Origin: Lepidodermella squamata | Taxonomy: Eukaryota; Gastrotricha | Assembly: GCA_047495785.1 (NCBI GenBank) | Contig: JBLDXI010000016.1 | Coordinates: forward strand, 1,025,862 to 1,089,861 | Length of the DNA stretch: 64,000 bases | Reading direction: 5' to 3' | Part shown: piece by piece, positions 52,289 through 63,615 of the stretch | How positions within the stretch are numbered: the first letter of the stretch is position 1 | Layout of the letters: each line of letters starts with the position of its first letter | The notes under the pieces: generated by a model | Told to the model about the DNA's origin: nothing | The model's input: only the letters and a program-made list of their open reading frames with translations | Database searches by the model: none | Made by a program: the position numbers and the translations under genes

Positions 52289-53996
52289 TCACTGCGTAGC
52301 ATAAGGATACTTGTTACCATCCTCGACATTTCCGTCAGCCCCGAAAATCTTCATATTACCAGCCGGGCCGTAATTGCAAACCTGAAAAATACACAAACTA
52401 AGGTGACACATAAAAAGTTTTTTCTTACCTGGACGAATTCATACTTCCGGCCTGGGCAGTAAGCTTTTCCACAACTTTAGAAAGAAATATTCAAATTCGT
52501 TATACCTTCTGGCCGAAATACTCACCCAACAAATCGGCTACGCTCAGCAACAACTACATGCAGCAAAGCAAACAATTTAAATTTAAATTAATTAAAATTG
52601 GTTAATTACCCTGGGTGTAATGACCGACTTGGCCGGAGCCTGTTTTGCCCTTGCCGTAAGTGAAGTCCTTCTGCTCCTCGGCCTTTTCGCGAGAATAAGT
52701 TAGGAATCGATCATCATTATTTCACCCGATGACCTATACTTACCCAAGCATCAACGCAAGCCGACCACGTTTGGTTCAACGAGTGGTAGCAAATGTTTTG
52801 GCCGACTTTGCTCCACGAAACGCCGTCAGTTTCTCGGTGGGGCAACGCACGGGCTGGACCGCTGTCGTGGCCATTCGGGCACTGGGCGGCCCAGCTTAAA
52901 AATAGCAAAAAAATAATTGATAAATCCGCTCATATACGTGATAATCACCGTTCAGCGACTTGCGCCAGTTCATCGTCCCATTGAAGATCAGGCAAATTAG
53001 CAGCCGGAGGGTTTGTGTTGTCTGTTCGAGTTCAAAATCAGTTTATACTAGTTGAATATCCAAATGGCCTGGACCACTACAGAAATTAAGCGCCCTGGCA
53101 TTGATTTTTTCCAATTTTTGTTTGCAATTTCGGCTTTTTCATTGGTATTCTCATTTTAGCTACCTAATACCGTATGGACCAGGAGGAGCATTAAAAGCTT
53201 CTGATTATCGGAAAAATCACTGATTTTTCACTTTTCAAAATCGATACCTGGAATCGATATCGGCTTTGCTGGCTGAAATACGAATCCTAAACTGACCGAT
53301 CAAAGCTCGAAATAGTTAGATCAAGCAGTTACGCATTTAATTCTAGGGATGACGGGAAGTGGAAAACAATATTTTGGAACAATTTAGCGTTGGAACCTTT
53401 AATTCAAAATGCTGATAAAGATTTTTTAATTTTAATTAAATATTTAGCTATAATTCTAATGTACTCACGCCTCCAGCAATTATGTCGAGTCAGAACTTCT
53501 GGGATGGAGACTGGGACAAGATCGGCGGCTACGTCATCAAGGCAACGAGTTGTCGGCCCGGAAATGTCACCTTGACATTGATTCTAAATATTCACGAAAC
53601 TTCAACTCGCTGAAATTGTGAACAAAAATTGAGGATGCTCACGTTTTTTGTAGGTTCCCTGAAAGGAGCAACCGCCGGGGTGGACGGGCCGCATTTCGAG
53701 GTGCCACAGGCGAAGTTGATCGGAGACCAAGCTCCGCCGTCAACTGATGTGATTTTAGTGTCGCCTGTTGCAGGTTGGTCACTTCTCAGGCAGCAGTACT
53801 CGGCGTAGTTTTCCTGTGAATCGCCAGAGTATGACGAGCCCATGCTGCAAACGAAAGCCCCTGGAAAATTGAGAAAAATTAAGAAAATTCCTTGTTTCAT
53901 CTTTTATATTTTACCATCGACTTGAGGGTAGGGTGGTGGATCGGCACAGAAGGCGGAACTGATGAAAACAAACGATACGATAAACGGTCCGATCAT
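52289..53996 (-). CDS. secreted CAP/SCP-TAPS protein
   Basis: Nine exons, 53996-53915, 53860-53643, 53583-53469, 53021-52949, 52894-52744, 52682-52610, 52553-52526, 52474-52429, 52381-52289, all in phase, 292 residues. A signal peptide (PFIVSFVFISSAFCA) is followed by a Cys-rich region of about 110 residues unlike standard CAP proteins. The CAP domain starts LTRHNCWRH and has LQWDDELAQVAERWAAQC, SKVGQNICY, WSACVDAW, HYTQVV and the ending KYEFVQVCNYGPAGNM. The CAP-tetrad residues are near these positions, but the HYTQVV motif lacks the usual W (VVAERS). Extracellular; CAP proteins have varied roles in nematodes. Intron 3 holds a dispersed repeat. Confidence 0.9.
53212..53264 (-). repeat. dispersed repeat in CAP intron
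   Basis: Reverse-complement member: GAAAAATCACTGATTTTTC...GAATCGATATCGG. Confidence 0.5.
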
Positions 53997-54930
53997 CTTG
54001 CTCTTTGGAGAGTGTTCTCTTTAGGATGAGAGAAAATTAAAAAAATTAAATTAAATAAATGATGAGCATTTTGGCTTCGCACCGAAAGGGTCTAGGGCGT
54101 ATTTTTTTCGTTGTATTACCAGCTGCGAAGCGAGAACATTTTCGCGTAGATTCCTACGTCATCTCCGAATGGCAAATTTCCATCATCTGTTCAAACTCTG
54201 GTAGCTTTTGTGAAAAATTGAAAAAAGCGTGAAAAATAAAATATATACATATTGAAATAAAATTACAATCAACCTTAGGCGTAGAAATGAGTCGGAATCT
54301 GCTGGTATTCTTATTAGCACCACTATAATGGAGGTTCCAACGGTAAAACAGTTTCGGCTGTTTTGGCCCCAACTTGCGCGCTAAAGTCATTAAAATTAAT
54401 TCGAACAACGACCCAACTCATGTTTTTGGATAGACCATCAAAAACTGAGAAACTTCAGTGATTTTTTTGCCACGGCGTAATGGCGAGGCTGCAAATTTCA
54501 AAAACTGAAACCCACGCCAGATCCTAGCAACAGTAGTCAAGGCGCTTGTTCTCGCTGCCTGTAGCGTTTCCTGGCGTGATATTTTTACTGGAGGTACTTC
54601 TCAATGGTTTCAGTATGCACACACAGTCTCGGCCTGGAATCGTCGATTTTAGAATTTAGGTACCCCCAAAAGTAGGCAGTTTCGGAAAGTGAAATATGCA
54701 TTCTACAATATTTTTTCTCGAAACAATGTTTTGCGCCGTAGTATTCAGCGTAAAAATGTGCATCACCCAAGTCGGAATCATGTTGGCCTTCTTCAGCAGT
54801 TTCTTGGAACGTGTGTGACGCAACATTAAGAGCAACATTAATTGCATTCTTATGACAAGCAGCGTGATTACTTGAATTTCATTCTAATTCAATTTTTCGA
54901 ATCCAGTGCTCTTCATCCCTAGATTTTCAC
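53997..54930. other. intergenic
   Basis: Several short frames, none with motifs. Nothing recognised between the divergent CAP and RING-ankyrin genes. Confidence 0.4.
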
Positions 54931-57900
54931 ATGAGTATCTCTGTCGATTTTCGCAAGGTTTGCGGCTAGGTAAAAATAAATATTCCGACAATTTGTTCTC
55001 CCTATATTTACAGCAGATCGAATGCCCCGGGTGTAATGAAGATTGCGGCAATTATTATGCTTTAAAAAACAAACAGAAAATTCTTCCCGAATGTGGTCAT
55101 CAGTTTTGCGTTGCTTGCTTACGTCGAAGCATCGAAAATAACGCTTTGAAATGTCCGGAATGTTCGCTGGAATACCCGCTTGGCTCTGATCGCTTGAAAA
55201 GTTGTTCATTAATTTCTTATCATGGGCGCTATATAATTCTATTTTTTTAAAGGATTTGCGACGAACTTCAGTTTGCTCAGAGCTGCTGGTCATCTGGCTA
55301 AAAACGACATTTCTTTTGAGGATCTATCGAATGTTAATGACGATTGTGTTCATTTTGGGCTATCCGATAAGCTGATGTTGTGTGAACATTGCAAGGGGTA
55401 CAAACAAAATAAATTCTGTCAATTTTGCATCGGTAACCACGCCGAGCATGTTCGAATCGAAGCCAACTGGCTTTTTTGCCATGTAAGTTTTCAGACATTT
55501 CACCTATCACTAATAACGTATCACTAACCGATCACTATCCAGCTAAATTTCACTTTAAACTTGAGCTTTTTGCACCCAGATTTTACGAAAATTTTCAAAT
55601 TTTTCCAAGACCAAGCGAAAAGTGGGGTTTCGCGAGTTTTCTGAATTTTCTAGCAAATCGCGAAAAGTTGTTTGCCCTGAAGAAGTTTTTCTTGAGGATT
55701 TTTAATTTCCGAATTTCAGACCGCTAAGGTGCTCCCATCCTCTTTAAAAGACGGGAAACCCCATAGTGTCGCTTAAGAGTCCTATCTTTCCACATCAAAC
55801 TGATTCCACCTAAGTTTTCGAATATCCAGTGAAATGCATCACCTCAAATTAACCTAAAAATTTCAACTGTGCATATAAGAGAATAAGGATTTTAACATCA
55901 GAGTTTGGCATTATTAATTGATGCAATAAAAAACTCAATGTTTCGCTTAAAAGCCAATTTTCTCTGCTACCTTGATTACTATCAACATCTTCTTTGATAT
56001 CGTTCGACTCTACGTTAATTGATCGTTAAAGAGTTATCGAAATCTCACGATGTCCGAAATTTCGCCAAACCCCAAGTTTTCTGGTTAACGGTCTCATAAT
56101 ATAATCGGAATACGTTTTTTTGAAATGCGAACAAACCCGGCGCTCTTTCAATCTTTTTCAGGTTAAAAATCAGTGGGAAGGCGCGAATTCGTGGATTAAA
56201 GCTTACGGAAGCGAATTAAGGCAGCGGATCGCTGAAAAATCATCGAATATGAAGGCGGCTATTTTAGAAAGTGGCCATAAGAAAACCCGCAATAAGGCAA
56301 CGGCCAAAATCCGGGCATCAAAGCCTCTCTTACTGAAGCAAGCTGATCAGTCATCTTCGAAATGGGCTGAAAAACTGCGCGAAATCGAATTATTGACAAC
56401 GAACGATAGAAGAGATGAACTCGAGATGAGAATCGCAGAAATCAACTCGCTGTCATACACTCAAATTGACCCGGATGCGGCTGTTCAGCTGTTTTGCGAG
56501 CTTGATCGAATTCAGAGGGCTGTAGGTTTTATTGATCAAGTGCGCTCGGCATACCCAATCGATCCCACAAAGTTGCTTAATGAATTCGGAAATGTTAGTT
56601 TAAATTTGTAATCGTAACAACTTTTGTTTTGTCAGAAAAATGGCTCAGAAATGAATTATACTTTATCCCGCAGCAAATTCCTTTTTTCCGCAGCAAATTA
56701 CTTTTTTCCGCAGCAATTCTTTTTTTCCGCAGGAACGACTCTTTTCCGCAGTAAAAACAACTTTTTTCGCAGCAAAATTAAAAAATCGCATTTTAATTAG
56801 GAAATGAGAGAAAGCTATTAGAAAAACACTTTTATTGCAACAATCAAACAGAAAACGTTAATGAGCCAGCAAGTATGAACCAGCAAGTCATTTGCGACCA
56901 AGGGCTTTGTAGTGTCCCCCGATATTCAACAGGTTTAATGTTGTTTTGCGACCACGAATAGAGTTTTTCGGCTTGAACAGCAATACATCCGAACCATCAC
57001 AGAATGTAAGCAAGGATACTTTTTTGCGCCGAATTTGCATGTACAAGTTGTACCTTCATCGGTCAATGCGATGAGGAAAACGTTTTCAAGCGACCAGCGA
57101 TACTCATCGAAGTTCTTGCACGAGCCATAGCGACGCCGCTCTTGCGCTTTTTCATGTCCATCGGGAACGGCCGGGGTAGTGGCGACATAGAGATTATCTT
57201 CCAACTTGAAAACTTGGACTTCTTGAATTCTGCCCGCGATCGAGCCAATTGCAGCGCCCTCAAGTTGCCAGCAATTCGCTTATACAGTTTCGGCCTTCGT
57301 TCAAAGTTTCAAAATGTCTCACTACGCCATGCGATCCAACATATCGTTAGCTGCGTTGAAAAACTCGGATTCAGGCTTCTTTACATCCGTTTCAATGTCA
57401 CAGGTGACAAGTAAAAAGCGGTTTTTTTCAACGTGAATGAAGAGGCAAAAACAAAATACTTTTTACTTGTCGCCTATCACCTTGAAATGGAAGTAAATCC
57501 GAGGCCTAAATCCAAGTTATTCAACGTCGCTATCGATATGTCACCCTCCAAGCAATAGCGCGTGCCAAACATCGCAGGTTTTTCCTTCTTCCCTTCATTT
57601 TTACAATTAAAATTACAGAATTATATTTTATTAATTTTGCTGCGCGAAAAAGTTGGTTTTACTGCGGAAAAGAGGCGTTCCTGCGGAAAAAAAGAATTGC
57701 TGCGGAAAAAAGTAATTTGCTGCGGAAAAAAGGAATTTGCTGCGGAAAGAAGTGTCGTCCTCAGAAATTTTTCAGAAAAAAAATAAAAAAAAATAAAGAA
57801 AATTTGATTTACCAAGGGGGTGCTGAAATCAGATTGCTGTGAAAAATTCGGTTTTTTTCTTGTTTCACCTTTTGATTTCATAAAAATTACGCCTTTGACA

Positions 57901-58996
57901 TTTTTTAATTTCAATTTTTCAGAAGAATCAGCCGTCGCCTGCGCAATCCTACTTTCACGCTCGAGCAAAAGCCGGTGATTCAGCGTTCATAAAACAGCTC
58001 CTTTATCAGCTGCCGGCCTACTGTCGCGAATTTGCCGTGGAAAATGAGGACGAATGTGACGAATGCAAAACGATCCTCCACCATGCATGCGAATTTGGTC
58101 ATTTCGATCTCGTGCGATTTCTTGTCATTGATATGAACGCGAACAAGCTAGCTAAATTGGACGAAGGGTCGCGTTTTGAAAGAGACGACCCCGACTCAAC
58201 ACCGTTCCACCTCGCCGCGCAGAATAATCACCTGGAAATCGTCAAGTTCTTCTGCGAAATCGACCCATCTTTCGCTGAAATGGAGGAATGGGGCAAAAGG
58301 CGGCCGGTTCAAATCGCTGCTGGGTGGGGTGGCTTCGAGGTTGTTCGGTATCTCGTCGATGAGATGAAGGTCAACACCGACGTGTTGGATTTCGGGGGGA
58401 AAAGCGCGTTGAGCTTCGCCTGTGATGGTGGTTATTTTGAAGTCGTGAAATTTTTAGTCGAAAAAGGGGCCGATTTAGAAACATCGAAGCGGCCTGCTTT
58501 TATCGCCGCTGCAAATGGCTACATCAATATTGTCGAATATCTGGTCGGGTTAGACCCTGATATCGTGAAAGCCAGGGCGCCTACGTTTGAAGAAACGATG
58601 TTGATTACCGCGGCAAGGCATGGCAAAACAGCTATGGTGAAGCATCTAATTGAAGCCGGCAGTGAGGTCAATGCGTCGAGTGGCTTGTATGGTCGCACTG
58701 CGTTAATGAAAGCGGCTGAACTAGGTCACTTGCGAACGGTCAAAGCGCTAATTAAGGGAGGAGCTGACCCCTATTTGTTAAGCAATGATAGTGGAAAATA
58801 CGGGCTGCGTCAGTCGGCGTTGCATTTTGCAGCTGAATCTGGGCACTTGGCCGTTGTCAAGTTCTTGTGTCACTTGAAGCCGGATCTTGCTATTGTGGTT
58901 GATGGCAAACATAATCGAACACCTGGCGAAGCAGCCTCTTCGAAAAATAAAACAGCAGTCAGTGATTTCTTGGGAATCTTTACCGAAGACCTGTGA
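54931..58996 (+). CDS. RING-B-box-ankyrin protein
   Basis: Five exons, 54931-54957, 55014-55200, 55253-55482, 56162-56593, 57923-58996, in phase, 649 residues. About 12-62: C3HC4 RING (CPGC...CGHQFC...CPEC). About 105-130: B-box-like zinc site (CEHC...FCQFC...NHAEH). About 150-290: helical, probably coiled coil (AEKLREIELL, RDELEMRIAEI). From about 295: at least eight ankyrin repeats (HHACEFGHFDLVRFLV, FHLAAQNNHLEIVKFF, LMKAAELGHLRTVKAL). The first half has TRIM layout, with ankyrin repeats where SPRY or NHL would be. A likely E3 ubiquitin ligase with ankyrin substrate binding; inference. The last intron (1329 bases) contains a Mutator-like element. The donor GTTAGT of that intron is less canonical, but phase and the restored frame support it. 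Confidence 0.8.
56653..57759. mobile_element. Mutator-like element (MULE), degenerate
   Basis: 1107 bases flanked by the perfect 9-bp direct repeat CTCAGAAAT (56644-56652 and 57760-57768). Long terminal inverted repeats of about 110 bp (56653-56779 and 57631-57759) carry several TTTTTTCCGCAGCAA-type units. Inside, on the minus strand near 57045-56990, a SWIM zinc finger CTCKFGAKKYPCLH, typical of MULE transposases, survives. Long inverted repeats, 9-bp duplication and SWIM finger together identify a MULE. Too short to be autonomous. Confidence 0.85.
56935..57204 (-). pseudogene. SWIM-finger transposase fragment
   Basis: About 90 codons within the MULE. Contains CTCKFGAKKYPCLHSVMVRM, matching the C-x-C-xn-C-x-H SWIM pattern. 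The DDE catalytic part is absent. Confidence 0.65.
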
Positions 58997-60325
58997 TGTT
59001 TTTTTGTTGCAAAAATAAAACGGTGTAATATTTCCTAAAATTACGCCAAGGTTTTTTGAAGGTTCATAGTTTCAAAATTCTGAAGCTTCAAATTTGAAAC
59101 AAATTTGTGGTACCTGATATTCTAATAGTTTTCCACCGGTTTTTTGCAACTCAAATTTGGTTGACTAGCTGGTAATTTGGACGTTCACTTGCTGGTTTTA
59201 CATTTGTCATCAGGGGATCTTTTCCGAATGTCATAAACATCATGAATATGCATATTATTTTGTAAACTAGGTAAAATTCTCCGGCCTGTCCGAGTTACAC
59301 TTTCTATTTTCGTTCCCTTAGAGCTAAAATTAGTTCAAGCGCGTGCGACATATTTACGCAATTTCAGTGCAAGACATTCAGAAAATAATTCTTCTACAAC
59401 ATTGCCCTTTTGTCTTTTGCGCGTACATGCGTGTTACCTGTTACGCACGTGCCTAACTTACGCAGGAGGGATAATCTACATCGATTTCGAATGGCTTATA
59501 TTGCCCTCTCGATGGTTTCTTTTTTTTTGCTTCGAACAAACAGAGCTGCTCAGCGGCTTGCGACTGCGAAAATAAGTAACTTTTTCAATCAGAATTTTTT
59601 GAAATAGTTCAACGTCTTATCGTGTTGAGCCTTAATGCGTAATTTGTGCTGCGTTCGGTCTAACGGCACTGCGCCGCACACTTTCGGCATTACGTGCCCC
59701 AGATTTAAAACATGGACATATACCATTTCAATTAGGCTTCTTTAATTTCAGCTCAATGTGGTCTTGATTAATTTTAATCAATTTATATATATTTTTTATT
59801 TAATCCGGGGGATCAGCCTATGCGCATGCTCACGTGACATGAAAAAAATTGCCAGCCACTGAGGCGGTGACGCGGTTTCTTCGTTGCTTCGTCGGTGGTT
59901 CGTCAGTTATAAGTAGGACGTGCCCTGCAAATCCAGCGTAAAATGACGTGCCTTAGTTGACACTCAGCCGCAGTAAAGCCGACATTTTGTCATTCTGGTC
60001 TGCGACACGTTCCGCTTCACTGGCCGCTGTTCGAAAATTCCGAAGAAATTTACGCGTCTAAGTGTAAATTCCGCATATGCCGTGATTATGGTCGGAGATA
60101 GGTAATCGTAAAATTTGATCGATGACGTCATTTTTGGCGGATATTCAACGACGCGGATTGCTCGTGTTGTTGAAAGATTCGGAGCCATTTTATTTGTTCT
60201 ATCTATCTTCATTCTATTATAGCCAGGTTTTAATATTAACCCTGGCGTTGCTTCGTAAAGAAATTTCGAAAAAAATCAATTTTTCGACATGGCAATTTTT
60301 CAAAGTTATCAATATTTTTTTAGAA
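58997..60325. other. intergenic
   Basis: No gene recognised. 59400-59480 has repeated GCGCGTACATGCGTGTTACC-like words. Confidence 0.4.
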
Positions 60326-62261
60326 ATGTCGCAATATTTCACAATCAATTTATTGCTAATTAATGCTATAATTTTGGCACGGTGCCAACAGCCATTTGGG
60401 CCGCCGAAATCGAAAGCGCCTGGTTGTAGGCGCGATAATTCTGCATCTGTGGTTACGGAGCAGCAACTTTCGGATAAATATTTTGCGCCTTATGGAAAAT
60501 GGCAGCGGCCAAGGTTAAACGCTAATGACACTGTTGATGTTTACCTTACGTTTGGCGTGTCCCAAATCAACGACGTCGTAAGATTTCGATTTTTTCACTA
60601 TTTTGAGAATTTTTAACATTTATTTTCTAGATTGAAAAAGAACGAATTATGAAAATTACCGGATATCTGAGTGTGGTAATTTGTTAAAAAAAATATTTTT
60701 TCTCGAAATTCTATTTTTTCAGAGGTGGGAAGACCAGTTCAGATATTGGATTAACGACTTTCCTTATAATTGCGTCGATTATGCCGGTTAGTATAGTTGA
60801 TTCATCATGCTACTCTTTTTATTTTTATTTTTCTATATTTCAGTACTACCCGCTCACGAAGTCTGGCTGCCTGACATAGCGCAGGTAAACTTTTATATTA
60901 AAAATTTCATTTAAATTTCAAATTGCAAAATTTGAGATGAATTCCGAAAGCCGTTACGTCCTTATGGGAAAAGACGATGAAAAAGTTCGAATTTACTCAA
61001 ATGGTTACAGTTTATACAGCCCTGGTGGGACATTTACGGTCTACTGCGATCTGGATTTGACGCTGTTCCCATTCGATACTCAGGTGAAAATTTCAAATTT
61101 TCATTATTACAATTTTATATTTTTTTCAAAATATTACAGACCTGTTCTTTAGAGCTGGAAAGGTATTGCGCGGTCGTTTTTTTGAATTTTAATTCTTATA
61201 AAAAAATAGCTGGCGATACACGAGACAATTCATGTCGCTGTATTTTGTTGGCGATGTGTCGAAAAAGTATTTCAAAGAAAATGAACAATGGGACTTGATA
61301 GCAACAACCCAGACCAAGGTTAATGTTACCTATGCCGATCCTAGCGCCTCGTTCGACCATCTCGAATTTCATTTTACCGTTAAGCGAAAAGTCAAATATT
61401 ACATGTAAAAATTAATTTGGAAATCATTTTTTCAGCATTTTTTTAATTTTCTCTTATAATAAATAGGATGAATGTAGTCATACCAAGTTGCGTTATTTCT
61501 GTTGCACACCTTGCGAATTTTGGCGTTCCAGTAGGACATGTTGAGAAGGTTGAAATATCATTCACATGCCTACTAGCCTATTCTGTATTTCAACTAATGG
61601 TTGTTGGTGACTTGCCAAGGTGAGAATGGCTCAAAATTCAAACTTTTTTATTTTTTTTCTATCTTAGATCAAGTCAGCACATACCTTTGCTATCGTATTA
61701 TATTAATCTACAAATGGCTTTCATTTCAATATCGATGGTAATTTTTCTACGATTTTCTAAATTAAAAAAGCAAACAAATTTCAGCTCGGCGAAGGGTTTG
61801 CACTCTATGCCCTGAGCATGATTGAAGAAAACCACGAAGCAACAGCAACTCGAATGCCTGATTGGCTGTTCAGATTCACTTGTGCAATAGCCACACTCGT
61901 CAACTTGCACTCGAAAATTCCGAAAGCTGAGCGGGAAATGCCCGAAACTACCGAAAACGGCAATAACGTAAAATCTGAGGAAATCCACCCGGGCGTTATG
62001 AATGGTATAAATGGGGTCGATTTTCACGACATCAAAACAAGTATTTCGACCCGACGGCGGTCGCACGAGCGGCGATTGGAAGGCGGCGATGTTGTCGGCG
62101 ATTTTACAGGCTGCGACAATTTAACGTACCGCGAGACTCAGTGGTACTTTTTGGCCGTTGTTACCGAACGAGTTGTCGGCCTGCTTTACCTTGTCTGCAT
62201 TAGCATCACTCCGATTGTTATGTTCGGAATTTACCCGGTAGCTGTTAATGGACCGTTTTGA
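60326..62261 (+). CDS. Cys-loop ligand-gated ion channel C
   Basis: Ten exons, 60326-60577, 60631-60675, 60723-60786, 60844-60884, 60937-61083, 61140-61162, 61210-61404, 61467-61619, 61668-61737, 61785-62261, in phase, 488 residues. Signal peptide (INLLLINAIILA). The Cys-loop CDLDLTLFPFDTQTC has the normal 13 residues. Other blocks: WEDQFRYWINDFP, WLPDIAQ, and the M1-M3 region (VIPSCVISVAHLANFG, VEISFTCLLAYSVFQLMVV, INLQMAFISISML). The M3-M4 loop is about 120 residues, then M4 (VVGLLYLVCISITPIVMFGI). More conventional than channels A and B. Probably a nicotinic-type channel, but M1-M2 is divergent. Confidence 0.85.
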
Positions 62262-62825
62262 AGATTGAATCATTAGGAAATCTTAGCCGCATTGTTGAAA
62301 AAGAATGATTTTGTTTATCATCTTTCGATCATATTATTTTCATTACCTGATTGCATTGCAAAATTTGTGCAACCCAAAAATAAAACATGATAAAAAATGA
62401 TGAAAATGTGTGCAATTATTTGATGGTATATATTTGATATTTGATGGTGGCCGAAAAATTCCGCAGATAGCGAATTTGATGCGCATCAATTTAATGCGGA
62501 GTTTCAGGAAATTGAGGAGTTCCATTGGCGAAAGAATACAGTGTGTCCGTCAAATAATATGAGGCTATTTATAGTCCAAAAGCAACCGCAAGCGTGGCGC
62601 GTGCCAGATCTGGCGTCTCATTTTTTTCATGAGATGCAAAAAATAATACGTCAATGAAATCGAAAGCTTTATTTACTACTGCTAGTTAAAATTTGTATGC
62701 ATCAGCTAGTGTTGATGATTAAACCTTCTTCGTCTTAATTCTTTCAGGTGATAGAGAAGGTGATGTTCTGACCATCAGGAATGCTAATATTTTCCTCTTA
62801 ACGAGCCGCGCCTTTAAAAATTATC
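62262..62825. other. intergenic
   Basis: Nothing recognised. Confidence 0.4.
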
Positions 62826-63104
62826 TTAATTATCAGGTTCATCTCCGTCATCACCATCTTCTCCCTGAGCCGTTTCAGTTTTTTGTTTTGCAAGGGCCAT
62901 TTTGAATTCGGCCATGGCCAGTTTTACAAACCGCTTTTTTGGAATCGGGTTTCCCCTTTTTCGCGTACATCGAAGTAGTAAGGATGGGAACTTTGGATCA
63001 GTAATGGCAGTACGGCGATTTTTACTATAGCCGTTTGGTATAAATATACGCAATTTGGGATCAGTAATGGCAGTACGGCGATTTTTACTATAGCCATTTG
63101 GCAT
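62826..63104 (-). CDS. possible last exon of an acidic-tailed protein
   Basis: Not recognised. The minus-strand frame ends in a basic then acidic stretch (KKRFVKLAMAEFK, then GEDGDDGDEPDN). Its first 40 codons are tandem-repeat DNA, so the true start or splice acceptor is probably internal (around 62990). Weak evidence. Confidence 0.25.
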   Translation of the reverse strand: MPNGYSKNRRTAITDPKLRIFIPNGYSKNRRTAITDPKFPSLLLRCTRKRGNPIPKKRFVKLAMAEFKMALAKQKTETAQGEDGDDGDEPDN

Positions 63105-63180
63105 AAATATACGAGCGTTGTATCAGTAATAGCACTACGGTCATTTTTACTATAACCGTTTCACATAAATATATAAGTGC
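62996..63180. repeat. 62-bp tandem repeat, three copies
   Basis: Units start near 62996, 63058 and 63120. The first two are almost identical (ATCAGTAATGGCAGTACGG...), the third has diverged. Confidence 0.8.
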
Positions 63181-63339
63181 GTTTTATCCGTTGCCCCATA
63201 AATGTACGCAATGTTTATGATAAAATATACAGCGGGCATACTTTTTTTCTAAAACTATTATGAGTCATGCTTTTGCATTCTTTCTGGGAATTAATTTGTA
63301 ATATAAAAAATGCACACATGATAATTTATTTTTAATTTT

Positions 63340-63615
63340 TCAATCTTTGTAACAGTAATTACAATTCCAATCACCACAATCTAGGCTGCATGCCTGATCT
63401 CTTGCTCGAGTTGCTATCATAAATCGTGATGCATCATTGATCAATTGTTCAACCTCCAATTGTGTGTTCAACATTTCGTTTATAGCTGCTGTCATTGCTC
63501 GTTGCAGATGGTCAATGCTTAGCAGTGCTTGATATAAGCGTTCACGACTAAACATAACAGAATTTATTCAAGATTTTTTAAAAAAGAACCAAACTTACAT
63601 GTCTTCTGCTTCCAT
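63340..63615 (-). CDS. small hypothetical protein
   Basis: Two exons, 63615-63599 and 63547-63340 (GT-AG intron of 51 bases), 74 residues opening MEAEDIRERLYQALL. Mostly helical, with a C-terminal Cys cluster (CSLDCGDWNCNYCYKD). No signal peptide. Family unknown; exon phase agreement is the main support. Confidence 0.4.
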
